From NCBI GenBank assembly GCA_015057005.1, contig SVFF01000009.1:1-64000 (forward strand): DNA of 64,000 bases, written 5' to 3'. This document shows, piece after piece, positions 50,049-59,732 of this stretch. The stretch is from Lachnospiraceae bacterium. GTDB lineage: Bacteria; Bacillota; Clostridia; Lachnospirales; Lachnospiraceae. The notes beneath the pieces were generated by a model. It saw only the letters and a program-made list of their open reading frames with translations. It searched no databases and was not told the DNA's origin. Made by a program: the position numbers and the translations under genes. Within the stretch, counting starts at the first letter, position 1. Each line of letters starts with the position of its first letter.

Positions 50049-50088
50049 TTGATATGTACCTCTTTCGTTTTTTATTTTTTTTCTAAAC

Positions 50089-50223
50089 TGGTGATTGCGG
50101 AAATATATGTATGATGCGGAACCAGGGGGAATGCCCTCAAAGAGCGACTAGCCACTGCTTCGGAGTTCTTTGGGGGTATTCCCCCTCGGTTCCCTCATAA
50201 CCTTAGCTTTTCGCAATTACCAT
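50089..50223. repeat. Long intergenic hairpin element 3
   Basis: CTGGTGATTGCGG...GATGCGGAACCAGGGGGAATGCCCTCAAAG paired with CTTTGGGGGTATTCCCCCTCGGTTCCCTCAT...TCGCAATTACCAT. Confidence 0.8.
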
Positions 50224-50228
50224 TCATC

Positions 50229-51263
50229 TTACTGATAACGATACAGCAGATGTTCACCGTTTAAGAAGCGGCGAACCTCGCCAACGATCATCTTGGTGTG
50301 GTTGGTGAGAACCTCCTGAGAAGCGCCTGCAATGTGAGGAGTTACCACTACATTGTCCAGCTCGCACAGGAAAGGATGGTTGCGCACGATGGGCTCCTTA
50401 GCGTAAACGTCCAGAGCAGCGCCTGCGATGGTGCGGTTGCGCAGTGCATCGATCAGAGCTTCCTCATCTACAACAGCACTTCTGGAAGCGTTGATGAAGT
50501 ATGCGGTGGGCTTCATGCAAGCTAACATCTCGCGGCTGATGCAGCCGGTGGTATCGGGAGTAACCTTTAAGTGACAGGTAACGAAATCAGCCTCTTCCAT
50601 AGCCTGCTTTAAGGTCAGTGCTTTACGCACGCCAATCTCCTCAACGTCGATCTCACCTACGTAAGGATCGTAGATCAGCAGTTCCATACCGAATGCGCGG
50701 GCAATCTTGCCTACACGCTTACCGATGCTGCCGTAGCCGATGATAGCCAGAGTCTTGTTCTTCAGTTCAACGCCCTTGAATACAGAGTAAGGAGCATCCT
50801 CGCCTACACCCCAGAAAACATCTGCCTTCAGACCGTCTTTGGTCTTCTTCTCGAAGTCGGGCTCGCTGGTGTACAGACCTGCCTTTAATGCGCCGTGCGC
50901 CATGGGGATCTTACGTGCGATGGAGAGCATCAGGCCGATGGTCAGCTCTGCGGTTGCGTCGGAGTTTCTGCCGGGGGTGTAAAGAACGGGGATGTTGCGC
51001 TCTTTTGCAGCAGCCATGTCAACGTTTACCGGTGTGGCACGTGTGCAGGCGATCAGCTTCAGGTTCTTGGCATTCTCGATAACGCCGCGGGTGATCTCGT
51101 CGAAGGTGGTGATGATGATGTCTGCATCAGCAGTCTTGGCCTTCATCTCTTCTTCTTCCAGATTGGGAAGTCCCTTTGCCCAACCGTCAATGATAACTTC
51201 GCCCATTTCCTCTAAGGGGCCGATTTCTCTGGGATCATACTCAGCAGTAAAAAAGATTTTCAT
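50229..51263 (-). CDS. D-isomer-specific 2-hydroxyacid dehydrogenase
   Basis: NKTLAIIGYGSIGKRVGKIARAFGMELLIYDP...NASRSAVVDEEALIDAL...VVTPHIAGAS. Confidence 0.93.
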   Translation of the reverse strand: MKIFFTAEYDPREIGPLEEMGEVIIDGWAKGLPNLEEEEMKAKTADADIIITTFDEITRGVIENAKNLKLIACTRATPVNVDMAAAKERNIPVLYTPGRNSDATAELTIGLMLSIARKIPMAHGALKAGLYTSEPDFEKKTKDGLKADVFWGVGEDAPYSVFKGVELKNKTLAIIGYGSIGKRVGKIARAFGMELLIYDPYVGEIDVEEIGVRKALTLKQAMEEADFVTCHLKVTPDTTGCISREMLACMKPTAYFINASRSAVVDEEALIDALRNRTIAGAALDVYAKEPIVRNHPFLCELDNVVVTPHIAGASQEVLTNHTKMIVGEVRRFLNGEHLLYRYQ

Positions 51264-51335
51264 TTTACATTTTCCTCCATGGTGTGTGATTGAATATATT
51301 TTAATGGTTTCTAAATTAAAAACAAATTCGGGTGA

Positions 51336-52271
51336 CTATTGTACGGCCGTAATAATTTCCCGGGCCAGGGCGTAGTCTACGATCAGCGTCTTTAAAAGAC
51401 CGGAACGGAGAACTGCGGTCACGGCCTCTGCCTTGTCGGTACCGGCGGCAATGCCGATGGTGTTCTTCATTTCCCTGATACAGTCGGGAGACGCGTTCAA
51501 CAGGCGCTCCTGCAGGAAACAATTGCCGGTAGAGCCGTCTGCACGGACGGGGTTCATACCGATATCGGCGATGAAACCGTCAGCATTTAAACGGTATAGG
51601 TCTTCCTTTTCCAGGTAGCCCATCTGGCACATGGGAGCCTCCTCTTTCAAGGCGCCGATACCGAAGATGCCCACATCGCATTTGCGCATCTTTTCAAAGG
51701 TGCGGCGGATGGATTTTTCTTCCATGAGAAGGGTCTTGGTCTCAGGCTTTTCCACTACAACGGGAGCGTACAGCATGTAGGTGGGGCAATCCAGTTTCTC
51801 GGCCAGGGAGCGGACGATGTCGTCGCTCTTCATGGGGAAGCGGTCCAGACTCTGGGCGCCGCAAAGCTGCATTACCCGACAATCGGACTTTTTTTGAAAG
51901 CGCATTTCCCTTACTGTGGCGGCCAGTGTACGGCCCCAGGAGACGCCGATGGTGTCACCGGAGACAATGATCTGTTCCAGATGCTGGGCGGCGGCGTTGG
52001 CCACCTTGATAAACGCAAGTTCCGGACTGTCGTAGTCGGGAACGATGATGGCCTGCTCCAGACCGAAATGTTCCTCCAGAAAATGCTCCCACTCGGGATA
52101 ATCCCGCTCGCAGCCCCGGATGCTCACGGTCACAATACCGTCTTCCTTCAAGGCACCGATGATGGCGTTGACTTTCTGGCGGGTCAGGGAAAGTCTGCGG
52201 GCGATCTCCTCCTGAGTCAGGCCGCAGGAATAGTACCAAAATGCAATTTTTGTTTTGATATCCTGTTCCAT
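51336..52271 (-). CDS. SorC/DeoR-type sugar-binding transcriptional regulator
   Basis: KIAFWYYSCGLTQEEIARRLSLTRQKVNAIIGALKEDGIVTVSI; sugar-binding domain with GDTIGVSWGRTLAA. Confidence 0.9.
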   Translation of the reverse strand: MEQDIKTKIAFWYYSCGLTQEEIARRLSLTRQKVNAIIGALKEDGIVTVSIRGCERDYPEWEHFLEEHFGLEQAIIVPDYDSPELAFIKVANAAAQHLEQIIVSGDTIGVSWGRTLAATVREMRFQKKSDCRVMQLCGAQSLDRFPMKSDDIVRSLAEKLDCPTYMLYAPVVVEKPETKTLLMEEKSIRRTFEKMRKCDVGIFGIGALKEEAPMCQMGYLEKEDLYRLNADGFIADIGMNPVRADGSTGNCFLQERLLNASPDCIREMKNTIGIAAGTDKAEAVTAVLRSGLLKTLIVDYALAREIITAVQ

Positions 52272-52289
52272 GTGGCTCCTCCATCCATG

Positions 52290-52322
52290 AAATTACAAAT
52301 GTAATTTTGATTTACAATTGTA
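52290..52322. promoter_or_regulatory. Operator-like palindrome pair upstream of the SorC-type regulator
   Basis: AAATTAC-aaat-GTAATTT (52290-52307) and TACAATTGTA (52313-52322). Confidence 0.55.
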
Positions 52323-52466
52323 TTATACCATGACACGGCAGTATGTCAAGGGAGAAGTAGTGTTTTGGCGGCTTTTCTTTTTGGCATTCTCTTGACGGAA
52401 ATGACCGGTAAATTTATGCGGAATTTATACTGAATATTGCATAATTAAAATAGGATAAACATCAGA

Positions 52467-53849
52467 ATGTACAATCTTTTACCAAGGGAAAAGAGGGTGA
52501 GTAATGTGAATAAAGCAATTAGGAGTTTGACGTCCTTTCAAATGATTACGATGGGTTTCTTTACGGTTATCATGCTGGGGGCTTTGCTGCTGACGTTGCC
52601 TGTTTCAACACAGGATGGCAGGGGAGCGTCTTTTTTGGATGCTCTTTTTACGGCAACCTCTGCTACCTGTGTCACCGGCCTGATCGTGCAGAATACGGTC
52701 ACCTATTGGTCTGGCTTTGGGCAGTTTGTGATCATTTGCCTGATTCAGATCGGCGGCATGGGTGTGGTGACGCTGGCTGTGGCCATTACGATGATCTCCG
52801 GCAAAAAGATAGGCTTGATGCAGCGCAGTACCATGCAGGAAGCAATATCGGCGCATCAGGTGGGCGGCATCGTGCGGCTCACCGGTTTCATTATCAGGGG
52901 AATCCTTCTCACAGAACTTCTGGGAGCCCTCGTGATGTTCCCGGTATTTGCTCGTGACTTTGGCTGGAAAACCGGTGCCTGGTACGCAGTCTTTCACTCC
53001 ATATCGGCTTTCTGCAATGCCGGATTCGACCTGCTGGGCATCAAACAGCCTTATATCTCCCTGGTGGAATATGGGGGCAATCCTGTGATCACAATCACAA
53101 TCGCTCTGCTGATCATCATCGGCGGTATCGGCTTTATGACCTGGGATGATATCAGGACCCACAAATTGCGGCTGCGGAAGTACCGTCTGCAGAGCAAGGT
53201 GATCCTGCTCACCACGACGATTTTGATACTGCTTCCGGCCCTGTTCTTTTATTATTATGAATTTTCACAGCCCCAATGGGCAGAATTTACAAGGCAGGAA
53301 AAGTTATTGGGAGCCTTTTTCCAAGCGGTAACGCCCAGAACGGCGGGATTTAATTCGGTGGATTTAGGCCTGTTCAGTGAGGCTGGACAGATGCTCTTGA
53401 TGGTCCTGATGCTGATTGGAGGAGCGCCGGGCTCCACAGCCGGTGGTATGAAGGTGACCACCCTGGCGGTGCTGATCATGACGGCAGTGGCGGTATTTAA
53501 CCGCAGGGAGAGTGCACAAGGCTTTGGCAGGCGTATCGCCGGCGATACCGTAAGGAATGCGGCCACCATATCACTTTTGTACATATCTCTTTGTTTTTTG
53601 GGAGCCTTTGCCATCAGCTGCATCGAAAACCTGCCCATGGTCACTTGTCTGTTTGAGGCAGCATCAGCCATCGGCACGGTAGGACTGACCCTGGGCATCA
53701 CGCCCCAGCTTGGCAGTGCATCCCGGCTGATACTGATCATTCTGATGTTCATCGGCAGAGTAGGGGGGCTTACACTGGTGTTCACGGCGCTGTTCAAAAA
53801 ACATGCGGTGGTATCCAAGCTGCCCCAGGAGAGAATTACGGTGGGGTGA
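52467..53849 (+). CDS. TrkH/KtrB-type potassium uptake protein
   Basis: LDALFTATSATCVTGLIV...SAFCNAGFDL...AVTPRTAGFNSVDLG...LIGGAPGSTAGGMKVTTLAVL. Confidence 0.94.
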   Translation: MYNLLPREKRVSNVNKAIRSLTSFQMITMGFFTVIMLGALLLTLPVSTQDGRGASFLDALFTATSATCVTGLIVQNTVTYWSGFGQFVIICLIQIGGMGVVTLAVAITMISGKKIGLMQRSTMQEAISAHQVGGIVRLTGFIIRGILLTELLGALVMFPVFARDFGWKTGAWYAVFHSISAFCNAGFDLLGIKQPYISLVEYGGNPVITITIALLIIIGGIGFMTWDDIRTHKLRLRKYRLQSKVILLTTTILILLPALFFYYYEFSQPQWAEFTRQEKLLGAFFQAVTPRTAGFNSVDLGLFSEAGQMLLMVLMLIGGAPGSTAGGMKVTTLAVLIMTAVAVFNRRESAQGFGRRIAGDTVRNAATISLLYISLCFLGAFAISCIENLPMVTCLFEAASAIGTVGLTLGITPQLGSASRLILIILMFIGRVGGLTLVFTALFKKHAVVSKLPQERITVG

Positions 53850-53893
53850 TAATATAGGAATAGACAGAGCAGAATGATAGAGGAGAAGCGTAT

Positions 53894-54541
53894 ATGAAAT
53901 CAATCTTATTGATCGGACTTGGAAGATTCGGCAAGCATATTGCCATAAAACTGCATGAACTGGGACACGAGGTCATGGCAGTGGACAAAGAGGAAGAACG
54001 GGTGGAGGAAATGCTGCCCTATGTGACGGGGGCGCAGATCGGTGACAGTACCAAGGAGGAGTTTTTGCGGCCTCTGGGCGTGCGCAATTACGATGTGTGC
54101 ATTGTGACTATCGGAAACAATTTCCAGGCATCCCTGGAGACCACCTCCCTGTTAAAAGAGCTGGGAGCCAAAGTGGTAGTGGCAAGAGCCTCACAAGATG
54201 TGCAGGCAAAATTCCTGCGCCGGGTGGGCGCAGATGAGGTGGTCTATCCTGAAAAGCAGCTGGCTTCCTGGACGGCTATCCGCTACAGCTCCGACCACAT
54301 TTTCGATTATATTGAGCTGGCTAACGGCTATGCCATTTTTGAGATTGAGGTGCCGGAGCATTGGCGGGGTAAGACCATCGGTGAGATCGATATCCGCCGC
54401 AAATACAATGTCAATATCATGGCCCTGAAGGAAGGAGGCAATCTTCTGATGACAGTCACCTCTGCCACTAGACTGAGCGCCGGCCAGACAATCCTGGTAC
54501 TAGGGAATAATAAAGACATCCACAAATGCTTTCATATTTAA
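53894..54541 (+). CDS. TrkA/KtrA-type RCK protein
   Basis: ILLIGLGRFGKHIAIKLHELGHEVMAVDKEEERVEE RCK_N plus TrkA_C. Confidence 0.94.
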   Translation: MKSILLIGLGRFGKHIAIKLHELGHEVMAVDKEEERVEEMLPYVTGAQIGDSTKEEFLRPLGVRNYDVCIVTIGNNFQASLETTSLLKELGAKVVVARASQDVQAKFLRRVGADEVVYPEKQLASWTAIRYSSDHIFDYIELANGYAIFEIEVPEHWRGKTIGEIDIRRKYNVNIMALKEGGNLLMTVTSATRLSAGQTILVLGNNKDIHKCFHI

Positions 54542-54617
54542 AAGACGGTATGGGTTGACAATTTTGTGCGGAAGCGATTTAATAATTGGGGAAGTGGGAT
54601 GTGCTATGTTTTGACAA

Positions 54618-55502
54618 GTGGAGGACATAGATGAAATGTACGATAGGATAGGTCAGACAACGCAGAATGCTTTAGACCGCAGCGGCTATAGTCTGTATGA
54701 AAAGAAAATTATTTCAAATCGGGATTTCCCTATTGAAATTCTCATTAAGAGCAGCAGCAACCTTAGGGAGAAGAAAGCGATTTTTGGCCTTCATTGGCAC
54801 GAGCATATAGAACTGCATTATATTATATCAGGTGTTCTGGAGGGAACTGTGGACCAGAGAACGTATGTGGTCAGAGAGGGGGATCTGGCGGTTTTTAACG
54901 GCAATGTCCTTCACTCAGGCTTTTGTTCCAGCGAGGTCACCACGCTGGTGATCATTTTCAGGATGGAAGATCTGGCCGGGGAATTTGCGGATAAAAATAT
55001 TGTCTTTCAGGAGATGGTGTCTCAGGATGCGTTTGTGAAGGAACTAATGACTGATATCTATGAGGAATATGAACGGAAGGAAATCGGTTATTTGCTGGTG
55101 TGCAAGGGAAAAATATTGCAGCTGATCAGTTATCTGACCCGCAATTATTCCCATGCCATGCTGACAGAGAAGGAAAGTTTGAAACACATGAAAAAGCTGG
55201 AGCGGCTGAATACAGTGCGGCACTACATTGAGCATCATTACACGGAAGATATTACCAATGGAGAGCTTGCAGCGCTGATCCATCTGAGTGAGGATCGGTT
55301 TAACCATTTGTTTAAGGAGTGCCTGGGTGTTTCGCCCCTGCAGTATATGAATGAGGTGCGGCTGGATAAGGCAATGCAATTGTTAAAGTCAGGGCATTGC
55401 GGTGCTGCTGAGGTGGCAGGGATGGTAGGTTTTGGGGACTACAATTATTTTGGCAGGATTTTCAGGAGAAAATTCGGTGTTACACCCACGCAGGTGAAGT
55501 AA
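54618..55502 (+). CDS. AraC-family transcriptional regulator
   Basis: cupin-like N-term and AraC DNA-binding domain LIHLSEDRFNHLFKECLGVSPLQYMNEVRLDKAMQLLKSGHCGAAEVAGMVGFGDYNYFGRIFRRKFGVTPTQ. Confidence 0.92.
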   Translation: MEDIDEMYDRIGQTTQNALDRSGYSLYEKKIISNRDFPIEILIKSSSNLREKKAIFGLHWHEHIELHYIISGVLEGTVDQRTYVVREGDLAVFNGNVLHSGFCSSEVTTLVIIFRMEDLAGEFADKNIVFQEMVSQDAFVKELMTDIYEEYERKEIGYLLVCKGKILQLISYLTRNYSHAMLTEKESLKHMKKLERLNTVRHYIEHHYTEDITNGELAALIHLSEDRFNHLFKECLGVSPLQYMNEVRLDKAMQLLKSGHCGAAEVAGMVGFGDYNYFGRIFRRKFGVTPTQVK

Positions 55503-55639
55503 ACAGCAGAATTGTACGATGAAACGGCAGAGGAATGCTATCATTTTTCTGCCGTTTTTTTATGCTTAATTATATAAGGAAAAGTGCGCGCAAGAGGAAA
55601 TTTACCTTTTGTGAAATAACAACGTAAGGAGGACATACC

Positions 55640-57610
55640 ATGCAGTATTTTAGCAGACAGGGTCAAGAGCTTATATTCCGCAACAATAATGAAACACTTG
55701 TTATCACCCCTTGGGGAAAAGACAGCCTTCGTGTGCGGTCCGTGATGATGGGAGAGGTAACCGATAACCGTTTTGCACTGTTGGAACCCGAAGAAACAGA
55801 GGTGGAGATTACCATCGAAGAGATGAAAGCCACTATGATAAACGGCAATATTACGGTGGTGGCAGAGGTGCCCCATTGGGACCGCCCGGTAAGACTTTCT
55901 TTTTATAACCGGAAGGGAGAATTGCTGATGCGGGAGATTGACTGTGCCAATGCCATTCAGCTGCGTCCCCGCAAATACGTTCCCCACTTGGGCGGCGATT
56001 ATGCGTTGTCGGTGGCTTTTGACGGTCAGGATGGTGAGCGTTTCTACGGTATGGGACAGTACCAGGAAGAGGAAGTAGACTGGAAGGGGTGTACGTTAAA
56101 TCTGCTCCAGCGTAATTCCCAGGTAAGTGTTCCCTTCGTGATGTCCAGCCGGGGCTACGGTATGCTGTGGCACAATCCTGCGGTTGGTTATGTGTCTTTT
56201 GGTAAAAACCGCACAACCTGGCACGCAGAATCTACCAAGCAGATGGATTATTGGATCACTGTGGGTGACAAGCCCACTGATATCAGCCGCAATTATGCAG
56301 TGGCAACCGGTTTTGCACCTATGATGCCGGAGCATGGACTGGGATTCTGGCAGTGTAAGCTGCGTTACTGGAACCAGCAGCAGGTGCTGGAGGTGGCCCG
56401 TGAATACAAGCGCCGTAACCTTCCCATTGATGTGATCGTGATCGATTACTTCCATTGGCCTCACATGGGCGATTTCCGCTTTGATCCGGAATTTTTCCCG
56501 GATCCCAAGGCTATGGTAGAAGAATTGAAATCCATGGGTATAGAAGTCATGGTAAGCGTATGGCCTACTGTGGCAATGGGAAGTGAGAACTATAGGGAAA
56601 TGCGCCAGCAGGGTCTGATGCTTCGGGCGGATTATGGGGAGCAGATCACCCACGCATTTACCGAGTATACCATTTTCATTGATGCAACCAATCCACGCAC
56701 GAGAGAATATGTTTGGGAGAAATATAAAAAGAACTTTTATGATAACGGCATCCATATGTACTGGCTGGATGTGGCAGAACCGGAAATTAGTGACGGAGCA
56801 TTCCAAAATTACCGCTATTATATTGGTAACTGCCAGCAGACAGGTAATATTTATCCCCAGTATTTGTCGCGCCTTTTCTATGAGGGAATGGTGGCAGAAG
56901 GACAGGATAATCCGGTCAATCTGGTCCGTTGTGCCTGGGCAGGCAGTCAGCGCTACGGAGCGCTGGTATGGAGCGGCGATGTTCACTGCAAGTGGGTGGA
57001 CTTTAAGCGTCAGATCTGCGCAGGCGTCAGCATGGGCGTAGCGGGTATTCCTTGGTGGACTACCGATATCGGAGGTTTTGGAGGCGGATATCCGGAGGAC
57101 CCTGAATTCCGTGAATTGTTGGTACGTTGGTTCCAGTGGGGCTGTTACTGTCCTGTGATGAGACTGCATGGTAATCGTCTGCCTTCAGAAGAGGTATTCC
57201 GTCAGGATGGCACCAAAATGCCCGGCTCCGGTACCGATAACGAGGTTTGGAGTTTCGGTGAGGAAGCCTATCCGATTCTCGTGAAATATCTGGAGCGACG
57301 GGAGACTTTGCGCGACTATGTGCGCAGCCTGATGAAAACAGCCCACGAAGAAGGTACTCCCCTTCTGCGTGGTATGTTCTATGAGTTCCCGGAGGATACT
57401 GAGTGCAACGCATTGAAGGACCAGTACATGTTCGGAGACCGTTATCTGGTCGCACCGGTGATGGAATACCTGGCCCGTTCCCGCAGCGTATATCTGCCGG
57501 CTGGTGCCTGCTGGCGCAACATTGATACACAGGAAGTATTTGAAGGCGGTCAGCGGATTGATGTGCCGGCACCTCTGGAAGTGATTCCTGTTTTTGAGCG
57601 CATCCGGTAA
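55640..57610 (+). CDS. GH31-family glycoside hydrolase (alpha-xylosidase/alpha-glucosidase type)
   Basis: PIDVIVIDYFHWPHMGDFRFDPEFFPDPKAMVEELKSMGIEVMVSVWP...HMYWLDVAEPEI...WSGDVHCKW. Confidence 0.92.
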   Translation: MQYFSRQGQELIFRNNNETLVITPWGKDSLRVRSVMMGEVTDNRFALLEPEETEVEITIEEMKATMINGNITVVAEVPHWDRPVRLSFYNRKGELLMREIDCANAIQLRPRKYVPHLGGDYALSVAFDGQDGERFYGMGQYQEEEVDWKGCTLNLLQRNSQVSVPFVMSSRGYGMLWHNPAVGYVSFGKNRTTWHAESTKQMDYWITVGDKPTDISRNYAVATGFAPMMPEHGLGFWQCKLRYWNQQQVLEVAREYKRRNLPIDVIVIDYFHWPHMGDFRFDPEFFPDPKAMVEELKSMGIEVMVSVWPTVAMGSENYREMRQQGLMLRADYGEQITHAFTEYTIFIDATNPRTREYVWEKYKKNFYDNGIHMYWLDVAEPEISDGAFQNYRYYIGNCQQTGNIYPQYLSRLFYEGMVAEGQDNPVNLVRCAWAGSQRYGALVWSGDVHCKWVDFKRQICAGVSMGVAGIPWWTTDIGGFGGGYPEDPEFRELLVRWFQWGCYCPVMRLHGNRLPSEEVFRQDGTKMPGSGTDNEVWSFGEEAYPILVKYLERRETLRDYVRSLMKTAHEEGTPLLRGMFYEFPEDTECNALKDQYMFGDRYLVAPVMEYLARSRSVYLPAGACWRNIDTQEVFEGGQRIDVPAPLEVIPVFERIR

Positions 57611-57642
57611 CTGTTTTATGATCTGAAGTTTTGAAAAGCATA

Positions 57643-57741
57643 TTGCATGAATAAATTTATTGGCATATAATGATTATGTTGATAAGTTTGCTTTGGGCGG
57701 GATATCAACCACTGGGAAGCCACATGGTGAATAGCCCGCCC
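57643..57741 (+). promoter_or_regulatory. Promoter plus structured 5' leader upstream of Gfo/Idh gene
   Basis: TTGCAT (57643) - 17 - TATAAT (57666); leader hairpin GGGCGGG-atatcaa-CCAC..GGTG-aatag-CCCGCCC (57695-57741). Confidence 0.5.
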
Positions 57742-57774
57742 ACTATTTTGAAATGACATAAGGAGAGAAAAGTT

Positions 57775-58851
57775 ATGCGCAAATTAGTAGTAGGCGTTGT
57801 GGGATGCGGCGGTATTGCCAATTCCAAGCATTTGCCTTCCATCAAATCCAATGGCAATTATGAAGTTGTGGCATTCTGTGACCTGATCCGGGAGAAAGCA
57901 GAGGCCTCCAAAAAGGAATTCGGTACAGAGGATGCCAGAGTTTACACTGATTATCAGGAACTTCTGAAGGAAGAACTGGATGCAGTTTACGTGCTGACGC
58001 CCAACAGCTCCCATGCACCTATCACCATCGCAGCACTGAAGTCCGGCAAGCACGTTATGTGCGAGAAACCTATGGCTACCTGCTATGCTGATGCCAAGGC
58101 AATGGTGGATGCAGCCAAGGAGACCGGTAAGATTTTGACCATCGGTTATCAGAACCGTTACCGCACCGATTCCCAGTATCTGAAGGCAGCCTGTGAGGAT
58201 GATGAGCTGGGAGAGATCTACTATGCAAAGGCTCACGCCATCCGCAGAAGAGCAGTTCCCACCTGGGGGGTATTTCTGGATGAGGAGAAGCAGGGCGGCG
58301 GTCCCCTGATCGATATCGGTACCCATGCACTGGATCTGACTCTCTGGATGATGAACAATTATGAGCCTGCGTCTGTGACCGGTTCTGTATACCGTAAGCT
58401 TGCTGACCAGAAGAACACAGCAAATGTATGGGGCGACTGGGATCCGGAGATCTTTACCGTTGAGGATTCTGCATTCGGCTTTATCAAGATGAAGGACGGT
58501 GCGACCATCGTACTGGAGGCTTCCTGGGCGTTAAATTCTCTGGAAGTAGATGAAGCCAAGACCAGCCTGTGCGGTACCAAGGCCGGTGCTGATATGAAGG
58601 ACGGCGTGCGCATCAACGGCGTTAAGCATAACAAGATGTATGTTGAGAAGCCCGCTCTGGGTGCCGGCGGCGTGGCGTTTTACGACGGTTCTGAGTTAAA
58701 GCCTCAGGAAGTGGAGCAGAAGGTATTCTACGAGGCTATCACAGAGGGCAAGCCTCTGACAGTACTGCCTGAACAGGCCCTGGTAGTAACCCAGATCCTG
58801 GAGGCTATTTACAAGTCTGCCAAGGAAAACAGAACCATTTATTTTGAATAA
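57775..58851 (+). CDS. Gfo/Idh/MocA-family oxidoreductase
   Basis: VGVVGCGGIANSKHLPSI...VYVLTPNSSHAPITIAALKSGKHVMCEKPMA. Confidence 0.94.
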   Translation: MRKLVVGVVGCGGIANSKHLPSIKSNGNYEVVAFCDLIREKAEASKKEFGTEDARVYTDYQELLKEELDAVYVLTPNSSHAPITIAALKSGKHVMCEKPMATCYADAKAMVDAAKETGKILTIGYQNRYRTDSQYLKAACEDDELGEIYYAKAHAIRRRAVPTWGVFLDEEKQGGGPLIDIGTHALDLTLWMMNNYEPASVTGSVYRKLADQKNTANVWGDWDPEIFTVEDSAFGFIKMKDGATIVLEASWALNSLEVDEAKTSLCGTKAGADMKDGVRINGVKHNKMYVEKPALGAGGVAFYDGSELKPQEVEQKVFYEAITEGKPLTVLPEQALVVTQILEAIYKSAKENRTIYFE

Positions 58852-58947
58852 AAGGAAATTTACATAGAATAAGGCGGCAGACGGGGGGCAGCGGCACAGG
58901 TCAGCCGCAGATAATGATAAGATAATGCGAGAGGAAAGGAAAATACC

Positions 58948-59664
58948 ATGATCAAAGTAACCGTATGGAATGAATTCGAGCATGAGAAGATTGATGAAAC
59001 TGTAAAAAAGATGTACCCCAACGGTATTCACAGTGTAATCGCTGATTTTTTAAAATGTGATGATATTCAGGTGCGCACAGCCACTCTGGATGACGAAGAG
59101 TACGGCCTGACCGAGGAAGTGCTGGCTGACACTGACGTCCTGATCTGGTGGGGACATATGGCGCATCACAAAGTACCTGATGAAATTGCCTGGAGAGTGA
59201 GAGATGCAGTGCTTAAGGGAATGGGCTTCATCGGCCTGCATTCCGCACATCACTCCAAGCCCTTCCGTTTCCTGATGGGCACCTCCTGCAATCTGTCCTG
59301 GCGCGAGGACGGAGATATGGAACGCATCTGGACCATCAATCCCGCACATCCCATCGCCCAGGGTATCGGCAGATACTTTGAACTGGAGCATGAGGAGACC
59401 TATGCGGAGCCTTTCAGAATCCCCGAGCCCGACGAAGTGATCTTTATGGGATGGTACGAAGGCGGCGAAGTATTCCGCTCCGGTTGTACCTACCACAGAG
59501 AGAACGGCAGAATCTTCTACTTCCAGCCCGGTCATGAGACCTTCGGCGCGTTCTACAATCCCAACGTGCAGACTATTATCCGCAATGCGGTGCGCTGGGC
59601 AAAGCCTGTGATCCGCCTGGAGGAGCTGGAGTGCCCTCATATCAAGAAAATCGGCACAGAATAA
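58948..59664 (+). CDS. ThuA-like (trehalose utilization) protein
   Basis: VTVWNEFEHEK...DTDVLIWWGHMAHHKVPDEIAWRVRDAVLKGMGFIGLHSAHHSKPF...PIAQGIGRYFELEHEETYAEPF. Confidence 0.9.
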   Translation: MIKVTVWNEFEHEKIDETVKKMYPNGIHSVIADFLKCDDIQVRTATLDDEEYGLTEEVLADTDVLIWWGHMAHHKVPDEIAWRVRDAVLKGMGFIGLHSAHHSKPFRFLMGTSCNLSWREDGDMERIWTINPAHPIAQGIGRYFELEHEETYAEPFRIPEPDEVIFMGWYEGGEVFRSGCTYHRENGRIFYFQPGHETFGAFYNPNVQTIIRNAVRWAKPVIRLEELECPHIKKIGTE

Positions 59665-59732
59665 TAAAATAGTTTTCATGTTAAAGAGATTTGCTAAAAG
59701 AGATGCCCTATATGGCAGAAAGGACAAAAGAG

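Noticed and set aside
57695-57741. Calling the Gfo/Idh leader a ZTP (pfl) riboswitch
   Set aside because: ACCACTGGGAAGC is reminiscent, but the expected upstream helix and CCGCCTGGGC element are not seen; left as unassigned structure.
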